From Paracamarosporium sp. OC-R06-R3 (taxonomy: Eukaryota; Ascomycota; Dothideomycetes; Pleosporales; Didymosphaeriaceae), in NCBI GenBank assembly GCA_019828545.1, contig JACVRA010000301.1, forward strand, positions 1 to 64,000: DNA of 64,000 bases. Direction: 5' to 3'. Position 1 is the stretch's first letter; the number at the start of each line of letters is the position of its first letter. Below the pieces are notes generated by a model. That model had not been told where the DNA came from and did no database searches. It worked only from the letters and a program-made list of their open reading frames with translations. A program made the position numbers and the translations under genes. Of this stretch, positions 35,061-45,442 are shown piece by piece.

Positions 35061-37723
35061 TTATGGTCTTTGCCCCACGTACCATTTCAGTAGTCCTTGT
35101 GCAAACAACAGCTGTGCTGGGTTGAACTTACCATTTGCACTTTGCCGCTGCGCTTGGATGTTATTTGCGACCTTTATTTCCGTGAAGCTTGGGTGGTTGT
35201 TCAGGATTTGGTCTCGAGCCTCCCCTGCCTCGTCTCCGGGTCGGATCTTCCATTCGTTCTCCATTCGCTGTATGAACTGCCGCTCCCACTTCAAGTACCC
35301 TGTTGCAAACTTTACCTGCTTCAAGTCTGGATCGGGATGTTCCTCTTCAGCCTCTATGTCAAACTCTTTCCACACGTGGTGCATGCACCTAGAGACGTTA
35401 TGGTAAACATTCTGGACTTTATCGTCCTGCAGGTACATGATGGTTGCGCCCATCTTAGCTGCAGCTGCCAGCTGAACCTGCCACATTCTGTAGGACCAGG
35501 ACCGACGCTCGCCAAACATGACACCTTTGATGCTGTTCATCTTACGTTCCAGATATACCATTTCGTAAGATGCATCGCCCCCGGACAACTGATCCAGTAC
35601 CTTCTCTATTGGACTCGATGAAATGAACTTATGATCCCACCACTCACGGCCATCAGCGCCCTCCCATAGCAAGCCGGTCCAGAGGTCGCACTGATTCTTC
35701 CCAGTATTCGCGGGTCGATTACGCCATGAGCTTATAGCAGCGTCGTTGAGCCACATATACGTCAAAAACTGTTTAACCATCTGAATCTCATAGATGTGTT
35801 CAGTAGCATATTCGTTTATTGCGTCGTCCTTGTGCGGTTTGATAAGCTCATAGTCAACATCTGTGCACGACTTCATAGTTTTAGCGTACTTGGAGTCGTA
35901 GAAGGAGCTGTACGTATTGCCGCCTGTGCTAGACCAGCTGTCGTAAATTGGAACGTCCCAATCTTTGCAAATTTTTGTTGTACGGCCACTTGCACGTCTT
36001 GAGACCGCGTCAGTGCAGACGGCATTGTGAGGGTCGAAGCGTTTCTCCTCGAAAGCGTTCCCAAGGTTTAGTTGGGCTTCGCCACAGGACAGACAAACAC
36101 ATGTGGATGACGAAGATGAAGATGAAGTGGTTAAAGAACGAGATTTACTGCTTGAAAACGTAGTAGTCGAGCCCTTCGTCGTAGGCTTTTGTGTTGGCTT
36201 GTTCTGTTTTGCTTGTTTTACTGCATCTTTTGCGGCTGCAAATCATGAGTTAAAGTACATCAAATGATCTAAAATCTCACTCACATGAGACAGCTTTCAT
36301 AGCTGCTGCAGTAGCGGCAGCAGCAGCGGCTGTAGGTCCTGCGGTGGCAATTGCGGCTTCTGCTAGTGCGGCCTTGAGAGCTTGCTGTAGTCCCTGCTCT
36401 GCACTTTTCACAGAATCATCAATTGCGTCTTCCATAGCCTTTTTGACACCTTTAATACATCAGTAGATATTCTTATTTGACGCACTGCGCATTGACCGTT
36501 TCGAATGTCACTAAACAACTTACTGTCAAGCGCTTTCTCGATCTGACTCTTGAGCTTCTCTGTAAGGCTCCTGTTCGTGGGGTCTTTTTGATACGCATCA
36601 TTTGCACTTTTAGCAGCTTCAACATCTGCCTCTTCTTGGTCAGGTTGCGGCTTTGGGGTTGGACTTGGTTGACTGGGCTTTTTCGTTGTAGACGGCGGAT
36701 TAGGCTAGTAATCAGAGACTCAGCAATTTTTAAATCTCCAGTGAGCAATACAGGGGCGAGGCACAAACCTTTTTCGACGTAGAATGAGGTGGATCAGGCT
36801 GTGCTTATATTCAATAATTGGTACTTAATAGAGGGCGCTTTCGTGTCTAATACTAACCTTTTTCGAAGTGGTAGGCTTTAGGGTGGCACTAGTTTTCTTT
36901 GTTGATGAAACAGCTGGAGATTTTTTGGTCGTTGTAGGTGATCGAGATGATACGCTGGGTGTTTTCGTTGACGATACAGCTGGCTTCTTAGTGGACGATG
37001 CGGTTAGCTTTTTCATTGATGATATCGTTGGCTTCGTCGTCGTGGGTTTATGAGCTGTCGGAGACAAGCTTGTTTTCTTAGTTGATGCAGGCGGCTTTGA
37101 CGAAGAACTTTGAGTATGTTCAGCGTATGTTTGGCTGTTCGAAAGCGCCGCGAGATAGTTTTGCATGACTCGAGAAGATTGTGTTGTCTCTAACGAAGAA
37201 TACGAGACTACTTCCACAGATAAGAATGAGTCGAATGAACTTACCTGACATGGCCGACCGGCGAACCTTCGTCGGACAGACTGCAATTCTCGCATCCAAG
37301 GATCTGAAGCCAACAGTTGGAAGCGCCCGGAATGGCTCCATCTCCGCACGAGCCACCACATTGGGACAAAATCGAGTCGAATCTTGCATGATCAGGTCTT
37401 GCATTTGCGTCGAGCTAAGAAATTACTTACGACTTGCGAATATCGCTTCCTATAAACCGGTGAAAGCCTCCTCCGGAATCACACTTCATTTGGGCGATGC
37501 ATGCGAAAGATCCCGACTTTCCAGTCCGAGCAATCAGAGCAGCGCCATTCGTTTCGAAGATACCGTAATAATCCCAGCGTTGAATCGCATTCTTGCATGC
37601 ATTTACCATGCCGCGGTTTCCGCATGCTGGCGAAGGAAACCCTCCTTCGTAGCAACCAGCAATGACTGTATTAGGTGCCCAAAAAATGGCCGAGAGGACA
37701 AGGAGAAAGAACATGGAGCCCAT
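35061..37723 (-). CDS. Secreted multi-domain protein: Cys-rich head, Thr/Ser/Lys linker, chitinase-like tail
   Basis: Proposed exons are 37723-37431, 37382-37245, 37134-36858, 36798-36769, 36704-36524, 36449-36285 and 36235-35061 (752 aa, frame closed). The exon 2/3 junction is the least certain. A signal peptide (MGSMFFLLVLSAIFWAPNTVIA) leads into a roughly 115-residue domain with about 11 cysteines (GCYEGG, SQCGGSCGDG, NCWLQILGCENC). Then comes a long Lys/Thr/Ser linker (STKKPAVSSTKTP), an Ala-rich helix (TAAAAAATAAAMKA), a second Ser run, a CVCLSCGE motif and a 300-residue globular tail (EYATEHIYEIQMVKQFLTYMW). From memory, the tail resembles C-terminal regions of large secreted fungal chitinases of the killer-toxin-like group, but no GH18 catalytic motif is present. 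Function unknown; the secreted location is clear. Confidence 0.7.
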
Positions 37724-38996
37724 GACTCTGGTATAGAATAGTGTGAAATCGTGTGTCCCCTATCTTATGACACTGCCAGGTCCTTTTGTAGTAGAGAAGA
37801 TAGGCATCACGGTCGTAGACCATCACTCCAGCTTTAATGTGATCCTCCCTTAGCCGTGGGATATCTCTACACAACTCACCCATTTCCTCATTTATTGCCT
37901 GTGTTCGGCTCTCAGTGCCTTCAGTTGGACCCCACCATAAGCAAGTCTGAGCCCTACAATCCGCCACACATTTCAGCTGATGCCAAGGGGGCGCAAAGCC
38001 TAGGCGAATGTGTGGTTCTACAATCTATGCATCCTATCCAACAGGTAGTTTGGTGTGGCTTAGCAAGTGGGAGTTGAGCTGAAAAAGCCCAGCCCTGCTG
38101 ACAGCGCCCAATCAAATTGCTGACAGAGTTGCACTACAACGTACAAACCGACGCTTAGTGGTCGAAACCCCTGTCGTCAGTCGACCACATGATAGTTTGT
38201 AACATAGTATTACTTCACAATAACAACAACGAATGTGCCTCGGTATATTGCAATTAAAAACTCCTTCCACATGTCTCGCGGCCTTTACACCTATGTTGTT
38301 TAGGGCATTGTTTGTACGGTAACGAAAGGCAAGATGTACATCTGTCTTGTCGAATAATCAACAACAAACATTCCAAAACGCCCCATATCACCTAACTTTG
38401 TCGGTGGAATAGCCGTCACTTATCTGGTCAAATATACATGACGTATAGACATGCCTTTCGAATCACATTGTTGGCTTGAGAATGTCACATACCTATGCTT
38501 TCATTCTAAAGCTCCTGTGATAGTAATTTGTACCTGAAGGGGAGAACAATGATAACGATCATGGGAGAGTGTGGGTTTTTCGCGGTCCCCAGACAACCGA
38601 ATCCAGACGAAGTCGCAATGGCAAGAGCCATATGCTTACCGTTAGGTCCGGTTTCTCTCTTCTTTCTAGGGTTAGTAATCACCTTTCTCTCACTTCGTAT
38701 GTGTTTTCTTGCTTTCTTCACGTCGAAGTTTTGATAGCCCCCTTTACCGCCTTTAGCGTCTTGTTCACCAGATTATCACTTTTACCTAGGATCTTAAGCG
38801 TGTGATTTCTCTCGGGGTGACCACAGTAACTAGTCCAGCACAAAAGGTTCATTATTTTGGCATCCACTTCCAACGAACAATTTGCCTCTAAACTCACCGT
38901 GGTAGCCGTACTGTCTCAAACTCGTCATTGTACACAATTTCCAGTTAGCGTCTATCAACAGTTCCTACGACAAGAGGTAATTTGACCAGCGCTATC
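37724..38996. other. Divergent intergenic interval, no gene seen
   Basis: The secreted mosaic gene (minus) and the EDL-repeat gene (plus) face outward from these 1.3 kb, so both promoters are here. No supported open frame. Confidence 0.5.
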
Positions 38997-39932
38997 ATGA
39001 AAATCGACGTCCCCCAAAAGGTTAATCCTTCGGCTCTGCTGGGTAAACAATATGCCTGGACTGCTAGCGAGATACAGGAATGGGCCAAACGTGAGTTCCC
39101 TGCCGCATTCAACACACTTCCAAGAGTCAGCGACCTTACCTTCTGGGAATGGGATAATGGAGTTAAAATATTGAATCTTGGATGGGGCCATTCGTTAGAC
39201 GAAAATTTTGTCTCTTCGAGAAACAAGATATCCGCGTTCATGTGTGGAGTATGTTCGAATCAAATCAAGCTGCTCTTCAGGGATGTAATCACCGGTATAC
39301 ACCACGTATCTACTCCTTTCCTGTACGTAGAACAGGAAGGCGCCTTTCCATATCTGCACTATCCATTTTGCTATGTAGGATACGGAAAAGACGCAGAAGA
39401 CCCAGGAGGCGCAGGAAATACAGGACAGACAGGAGATTCGGAAGACTTGGAAGATTTAGAAGACTTGGAAGACTTGGAAGATTTGGAAGATTTGGAAGAT
39501 TTGGAAGACTTGGAAGACTTGGAAGATTTGGAAGACTTGGAAGACACAAAAGTCACAGCGGGACGATTGCAGGCGCTGGTTGCCTATTATTTCGCAGCGT
39601 CTGGTCACATCGATCATGTTGGAGGGTACCCGACGTATCTCTGCGATTTTAAGATGGCGTGTTTGTGGGTCGCAAATTACGGCAGGCAACCAGCACTCTC
39701 ACCGCCGATATCGACTCCACGCAAATCCGCGAACAATAACAATGTTTCCGAAACTTCTCAAAGCACGAATGCTCAAGATAATCACATTCAGGACAATATT
39801 GCGGCTTCGAGGAAGCATGCTGATGAAGGCAGAACCCCATTGCCTTCGTCAATTACCAACAACAATGGGCCACCCTCATCTGCTGAGCCCCACATTGGAC
39901 TTGAGGAAAGTCCCGACAAGAACCACAGTTAG
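38997..39932 (+). CDS. Hypothetical protein with (EDL)11 repeat
   Basis: Function not recognised. Start ATG 38997 (MKIDVPQKVNPSALLGKQYAW); 311 aa; single exon. Residues about 1-145 look globular (WTASEIQEWAKREFPAAF, LTFWEWDNGVKILNLGWGHSL). Then come eleven Glu-Asp-Leu triplets, a second short globular part with Cys and aromatic residues (YPTYLCDFKMACLWVANYG), and a Ser/Asn-rich disordered C-terminus. There is no signal peptide. The stop TAG at 39930 lies in the same frame as the next ORF, which begins at 39939, so the two may be one interrupted gene. Confidence 0.6.
   Translation: MKIDVPQKVNPSALLGKQYAWTASEIQEWAKREFPAAFNTLPRVSDLTFWEWDNGVKILNLGWGHSLDENFVSSRNKISAFMCGVCSNQIKLLFRDVITGIHHVSTPFLYVEQEGAFPYLHYPFCYVGYGKDAEDPGGAGNTGQTGDSEDLEDLEDLEDLEDLEDLEDLEDLEDLEDLEDLEDTKVTAGRLQALVAYYFAASGHIDHVGGYPTYLCDFKMACLWVANYGRQPALSPPISTPRKSANNNNVSETSQSTNAQDNHIQDNIAASRKHADEGRTPLPSSITNNNGPPSSAEPHIGLEESPDKNHS
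39441..39539 (+). repeat. 9-base minisatellite, 11 units, GAAGAYTTR
   Basis: Eleven consecutive nonamers GAAGA(C/T)TT(G/A) encode Glu-Asp-Leu in the host frame. Units differ only at two synonymous positions, which suggests recent expansion or selection for the peptide. The array stays open in several other frames on both strands, which explains spurious long ORFs there. Confidence 0.97.
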
Positions 39933-39938
39933 TTGTCA

Positions 39939-40412
39939 ATGCTTACTCAATACGATCTGGCTACTAAAATCTTCTCAGTACTCTCCCTCTCCGACGCAGC
40001 TATGAGAGGCCACGATGAAGTGCACAATACTACGTCTCTAGATTGTTCCTCGGAGCACAGGCATAACTTGAAGCGCCTTTTTGAAGAGACTGCGGACTTG
40101 TATGACAAGCTTGAAGCGAACAGTAAACGTATCAAACAAGACATCGATGCTGTCTGCGCGAAGGAATCCAAATTCAAAGCTATCAACGGTGACCTCAGTA
40201 TTGAAATCGCAAAATTGAAGCAAGAAGTCGAATCGGAGAAAAATCGAAACAAAGAGTTCGAAGAGGGAAGAAAGACGCTCACCGCTCAGCTCCAACAAGA
40301 GAAGGACTACACCGCGCAAGCTAAATTTCAAACTGCTAAGGAGAAGTCCAGGGCCGATGCGGCGGAAGCTGATCTGACAGCCATTAGAGCAATTCTCGGT
40401 AACACTGTTTAG
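39939..40412 (+). CDS. Coiled-coil hypothetical protein, or C-terminal half of the preceding gene
   Basis: Start ATG 39939; 157 aa. After about 45 residues the sequence is a continuous charged heptad-like coiled coil (LKRLFEETADLYDKLEANSK, LKQEVESEKNRNKEFEEGRK). It lies in the same frame as the EDL-repeat ORF, and only the TAG stop and two codons separate them. I found no good splice pair that removes the stop. Either these are two genes in tandem without promoter space, or one gene carries a nonsense codon or read-through stop. Confidence 0.5.
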   Translation: MLTQYDLATKIFSVLSLSDAAMRGHDEVHNTTSLDCSSEHRHNLKRLFEETADLYDKLEANSKRIKQDIDAVCAKESKFKAINGDLSIEIAKLKQEVESEKNRNKEFEEGRKTLTAQLQQEKDYTAQAKFQTAKEKSRADAAEADLTAIRAILGNTV

Positions 40413-41842
40413 CATTAGAGAAATCTGCACAGTTGGAGAACATCTTTGGGACTTTCAGGAGTTTTAGTGCGAGTGTATAAATCAGGTATCTTAATTTGCA
40501 CTGGTCTATGGAAGTTGGGCAGTGAGAGTAGCAGTTCCGGAAAGGGTCCATCTGCTATCACTGAAAGCGCAGAGAATGGTCTCATAGCCTACGTACCTAC
40601 GGAGTAGAAAAAGATTGCCGTCGGTTTCTGAATATTTTAAATGGAGGATTGCACAAAACACAGGCAATAGTGGCATTATAAATGCAGCCACAGAATCAGA
40701 CCCAAGCATAGGGGGTCTTCTTATTCTTTCTGTGAGATTCTAAGGATGACATTAAACTTAATGAACCAAGTTCAATGATTCAAGTTCAATAAACTAAGCT
40801 TAACTATCCCTCTCACTATGCATACACACTTTCTCATACTCATCCCCTATACCCGAAACCTGAATTACATCTATACAATAATGAATCTCACCCGATTCAC
40901 ACATCACTCACCAGTCCTTCCCCTACCTTCCCACACCAACACCACACACATTCCACCCAAGGACACACATCCCTACATCCATAACTCCCCCATATACGCT
41001 TTCACTCAATCTTCCGTATAACCGCACCTAATCCCTATCAGAACCCCTCACAATAGAATATCTCACATCACAACGAAACACCACTCCATCTCTCCACTAT
41101 CAGCGCCCTTTCTTCTACCCTAAACTCCTACACCTTCCCATCATACACTCCACACACCCAACAAACTGCCCCCGGCGCACACCTAGCGCCACGACACAGC
41201 AACCACGACACCACCCTCTATAATCACTCCCTCGCACTTACGAATTCATACAACTAACATGCACGCAGAACAGCCCATCCCCCCTTGTCCCCTTTCCACG
41301 AAAAGACCGAGTACACCATACCACACACAACGCCCATCAAACCCACAACCCCATCTATAAAAATCAAACATACTTTCCATTATCAGAAGAAAACGTACTA
41401 TTACCATGTTTAATACACGAAACCTTGAATATCCAGCGAGGAATTGATATCATTCTATCCATGGACTACGGGGATGCACAGTGTAAGACTCGATTGGCGA
41501 GTAGATGAATGCCGTAAGATTAGTTCCCTGAGCCTAGCGCGGGAAGAAGTGGAGGTTGTGCGCCAGGGCGTGTGGATGATTAAATTGGATGTTATGAGAC
41601 CGGTGTGAGTTTGAAGAACGTTGTGTTGGTGCTTGGTATATTAGTGTGTGTCGATTGTGCTATTACTGGATGTAGAGAGAGTGTGTGTAGGAAGAGAGTA
41701 GAAAAAGAGAGAATGAAAAGAAGAAGACCGAGACAAGAAAACTCACATACACTGCAACTCCATCTCACCCAAGCCCCCTAATACATACCCTCAATATCCA
41801 GTCCCCACCCATGTCGAGATCCGTTAGAAGCTTCCTTGCTTG
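40413..41842. other. Gene-free interval with extreme strand asymmetry
   Basis: No gene seen. The plus strand is almost G-free from about 40,801 to 41,400 (I count 40 G in 600 bases), with many C/A/T runs. It then turns G-rich and C-poor from about 41,461 to 41,740. Between converging genes this would be 3' sequence, yet its composition is unlike the other gaps. Confidence 0.7.
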
Positions 41843-43489
41843 CTATTGTGTACCATTGTTGGGCCCATCATCTTCATTCTTTTTTCCGTCGTCATGTGGA
41901 GGTTGATGGTTCCCCGGAGCTGGTTGCAAGCCTACTCCAAAGACTTCATTCCTCTCATCCCGGATTTGACACGCGACGAACAAACCCGACTCCACGGCCT
42001 TGCGAAAGTCGCGCTCCCGCACGATCCTCCACCATTCGTTGACATCCATCTTGACAGGACCCTCTACGTCGTTCAGGAACTCGTGACGTGGACCGTCTGC
42101 CCAGCCGTTGTAGTACACGACACACTCGAAGCTTCGCTCAGCGCTAATGAACCGCTCGGCGCAGAAGGCTTCTGGTATACCTACCAATTTTGGCAGCTCC
42201 TTCATGACTCCGGTGATATTTGTCCAGGTCGATTTGAAGAACAACTTCTCTAACCACTCGGTGGGTACCATGGTCCCGATCCACGGTGACCCAAGTGCCC
42301 TTGAGTTCCATGAGCATGCTCTCATAAAACCGACATCTCGTATGTCTAGGTCGCATTCCACAATTGCGTCCCCAAACGTCTGGTTTTCCCAGCTAAACCC
42401 TGCTTCACCTAACGAAATGTCAGTGTCGAAAATAAGAAATTCTTTTTCCCTACAGAATACTCCAGGACACACCACATGGGGCAGCCCACGCATGTAGTAC
42501 GCAGCGTGTGCAACCTCATGAACTAGAATTTTTGCAAGGAGGAACTGGAGGTGAATATCTTTAGCTTGAGAGATTCGTGTGACTGAATCCTGACTGAGCA
42601 GATGGAACAAAAATTTGGTACTGATACCGATAAAACTGTAGTATCCATCGGTGGGTTCGCTGATATGAGCAAGTTTTGAGACGTCGGTGAATTGTCGCAG
42701 AACCACCCAGAACGATGGAGAACACATGCCCAACTTCATGTCTCCCAAAAGGTTTTCGGTAGGCTGCCAGTGAAAAGATACGTGGTTTGCTAATTTCTCA
42801 ATGAAGGCAGTGAAGTCTGCAAATGCTGTCTCTAGGTCATTCTCCTTGTCAGAGTGCAAGAGGAAGGTCTTTTTGGTAACAATGTCTAACGCAGGCACGC
42901 CATACATGAGATGTATCCAAAAACCCCGTAATTCAGGGGCAAGTAAAAACTTTGTTGCTAAGACCAGTGCGGGCTGCATTGCTGACCAAGCTTGGTGGAT
43001 TCGTGCTTCTGGGAGTTTCGCACCCAGAGGGGTATTCCGAAAGTTTTCGTACCGGAATATGTGGTGGATATACGGTTCTAAAGCGTTCGGCGATTGCTGA
43101 AACTTTCGAGCAAAGCATCCTACACCACTATCGACATATGCGTCCTCTGCAAGAAGCGCCTGCATAGCCGGGTCATCTTTGAAAGCTTCATGCCAATAAT
43201 GTGTGATTCGCCCCCAATAGGTTTCGTATATAACAGCCTCGGGTCGTAGCGGCCTCCGCACTCCTGCGAGCCATTGGCCAAATTCAGTGATTGCGGGAAT
43301 TTTAGGAGTGATGGCTTCCCATTTACGGTCTCGACGCCTTCGAGCCTTAGCACGGTCACGTGCTCGGAGCTTTCGTAGTCGATGCTCAAATGTCTGCTTC
43401 CGGCGCTCTTCACAAGTGCAGCCCATAAACCCTCTGGCATGATCGACGGCGCCTTGAACATATTTAAAGACTCCTATGATGTGAGCCAT
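41843..43489 (-). CDS. Putative HEXXH metallopeptidase-like protein
   Basis: Single exon, 548 aa. A zinc-peptidase signature HEVAH occurs at residues 324-328 (LAKILVHEVAHAAYY). Glu362 in GEAGFSWENQTFGDAI, about 34 residues later, could be the third ligand, as in gluzincin-like families. I recall this HExxH...E.G.(A/S)WE arrangement in uncharacterised proteins of filamentous ascomycetes. A strongly basic stretch near the N-terminus (RLRKLRARDRAKARRRRDRKWE) could act in nuclear targeting or nucleic-acid contact. No signal peptide, so the protein is intracellular. Activity is inferred from the motif only. The C-terminus is Asp/Asn/Lys-rich and probably disordered. Confidence 0.8.
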   Translation of the reverse strand: MAHIIGVFKYVQGAVDHARGFMGCTCEERRKQTFEHRLRKLRARDRAKARRRRDRKWEAITPKIPAITEFGQWLAGVRRPLRPEAVIYETYWGRITHYWHEAFKDDPAMQALLAEDAYVDSGVGCFARKFQQSPNALEPYIHHIFRYENFRNTPLGAKLPEARIHQAWSAMQPALVLATKFLLAPELRGFWIHLMYGVPALDIVTKKTFLLHSDKENDLETAFADFTAFIEKLANHVSFHWQPTENLLGDMKLGMCSPSFWVVLRQFTDVSKLAHISEPTDGYYSFIGISTKFLFHLLSQDSVTRISQAKDIHLQFLLAKILVHEVAHAAYYMRGLPHVVCPGVFCREKEFLIFDTDISLGEAGFSWENQTFGDAIVECDLDIRDVGFMRACSWNSRALGSPWIGTMVPTEWLEKLFFKSTWTNITGVMKELPKLVGIPEAFCAERFISAERSFECVVYYNGWADGPRHEFLNDVEGPVKMDVNEWWRIVRERDFRKAVESGLFVACQIRDERNEVFGVGLQPAPGNHQPPHDDGKKNEDDGPNNGTQ

Positions 43490-44548
43490 TGCGAGCCGAC
43501 TCTACTACGTAGGTGTAGGAAGCGTGTGCTGATTTGAGTTGAACTCTCTGTTAACAACTGCGATAGTTGTGCTGAGCAACATAATGGAGTTTATATGTGT
43601 GTTTATATGAGATAAATCCTGTGGTCGGTGAAATCACAGGTTTGCAAGAACGCAACAAAATTGTAGAATTGTTAGTACACAGTGTAAAGTGCGTGATAGA
43701 ACCAGAAGAATAGGATTCTCTGGTGATGCATGTTAATAATGTTAACATGTTCCCGTATCGACGTTGTCCGGCAATCATGTTGCACAGGGTAATGGATTGT
43801 TGAGCTTATTTGTCGTTTCTGTTCACCCACCTATTCTCTCCAGTTCACGCGTGTCTCGCGAAGACTTATGGCACATTGTCGCCCAGCCGCTTGGGGCAAA
43901 CGTGAGGTACTGCTCCCGATGTAGTGTGTCATGGCGTTAGAACAATATAGGTATGGTCTCGGACACTGTCTTAGTGCACCATTTGCAAAATACACAAGGC
44001 GGCGTATAGCAGCGACCCGGTGGACAGGGAAGGCAAATTACGCACTGAAAACACGCGTGATGGATCAGACTGTCGATTGGATGGATTACAGAGGTCAGCG
44101 AACGCTCGGATATCGGTTATGAGCGAGATCCATGCTTTTCGACCATGCCTGTCGTCGATCATCGTCGAGCAAGCATCGCGAAGCCTCGCAAAAAGAAAAG
44201 AAAACACGTTTTCGAAGTGTGGGGGTCAGTACAGTGGGATGAAACGTAATGGTCCTAACGTAAAGCAGACCGTTGGGCCGAAGTTAGCGTAGCAAGAGAA
44301 GACACGATGAACGCTTTGCTGAACATGTTCGCTGCTCGGGACAGGTGAATTTCCCAGCGGTGGACTAATCGTACGTTTGATGTCGTACCGACGCTAGAGC
44401 ATGCTTGGCAGCTACTTTCCGACTGGGCTGGTGGTGGATCGGTTTCCCTGTCCAGCGGAAGGCCGGCGAACCACGGCACTAGGCGGTGCCCCTTTCTCTC
44501 TTATCATATCGCGTCAACAACCGTGTCCGCGCGAATTGTGGTAGCGCA
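43490..44548. other. Intergenic, no gene seen
   Basis: About 1.06 kb holding the promoter of the HEXXH gene and the 3' region of the GMF gene. No supported open frame. Confidence 0.5.
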
Positions 44549-45168
44549 CTATGAGTCGCCTTTCAATTTCTCCTCGATGTCTTCCAGGTCATCTGCGCTG
44601 TCGATCTCAATTATCCTGTTGACCTCGGCCGTGTTCCGCATCAGTTCTTTTGCGCCTGCGTAGAGCATCTTCACCTCATTGTTGCAAGTGACTGGTAGGT
44701 AGTACAGCATGACGTAGGGCACCGACAGTCTTCCCGAGTCCTAGAAGGTTCTCAGCGCATGCACGGCGATGTCTGGGGCGGACGACATACGAGGGTCAGC
44801 GGGTAGCTGAGCAGGACGAAGCGCGGGGCATGGTCCGGCAGCTCGTCGGCGAGCTCCTGTATGTTTGAGTAGACCTCTCCGTCTACGGGCCGTATCTCTA
44901 ACGTCTTCTTGTCGATCTCGTCTGGCGCGCACAGGCGTCAGCCTCGTTATCATGTATGGAGCAGCAGTGTGCGGGCCATGGTTCGGTGGCACCTGCTACA
45001 ACAGCAACAGCGCGGGAGAGTTGAGGCCGGCGTACAGAGAACAGCCTGGGGATCTTTGGCGCGCGAGGTTCCCAGGCGAAACTTGCGCAGCTTCTGCTTC
45101 GTCTCGTCGGAGAAGGTGTAGAGTCTGGATTCGGACGACTGCTTTGGTGTTAGCGCTGCATGGAACAT
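44549..45168 (-). CDS. AIM7: Glia maturation factor-like actin regulator (ADF-homology domain)
   Basis: Binds Arp2/3 complex to promote debranching of actin networks. Exons are 45168-45036, 44921-44791 and 44740-44549 (151 aa; the family is near 140-150). The pieces join as YTFSDETKQKLRKFRL, QAVLYEIDKKTLEIRP, then IQELADELPDHAPRFVLLSYPLT and VPYVMLYYLPVTC, then KMLYAGAKELMRNTAEVNRIIEI, the conserved GMF core. No single frame is long enough to reveal the gene. The start is uncertain: ATG 45168 gives MFHAALTPKQSSESRLY, whereas relatives begin near SSESRLY, possibly via a short upstream exon. It is divergent from the molybdopterin-fold gene. Confidence 0.88.
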
Positions 45169-45442
45169 CCGCCAGACGCTTCGAAACGTGCCATAGCCGC
45201 GTATCTTCGGAAATGTGCTCGGGATAGAGTTTGTATGAGCGTTTCGCGAGTCGGTCGTGGGATATCTAGGGCTGAGCGGGAGGGAGCGAGGCTCCGCGAG
45301 ATGGGATTGGAGTGGTGCGGGGCATTGCGTGAACCACGCTACGCGGGTCGCGGGTTCCCTGACGAGGCGGTCGTTCCTTCCATGCAACTAGCTACTCAGC
45401 TTCCACCACCACCACCGCGCGTTTCCCCTGGGCTAGGTCTCT
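45169..45442. promoter_or_regulatory. Shared divergent promoter, GMF and molybdopterin-fold genes
   Basis: Only 274 bases separate two outward-facing starts, so both promoters must overlap here. Confidence 0.6.

Noticed and set aside
39182..39689. Long alternative-frame ORFs rich in Arg/Phe/Gly, Ser/Lys or Phe/Gln repeats
   Set aside because: They are translations of the 9-base minisatellite and its flanks in other frames. The EDL frame has the only coherent start and flanking globular sequence.
40818..41021. His/Thr/Pro-rich plus ORF of 67 codons
   Set aside because: It is a by-product of G-poor sequence, which lacks stop codons by chance. There is no supporting structure.
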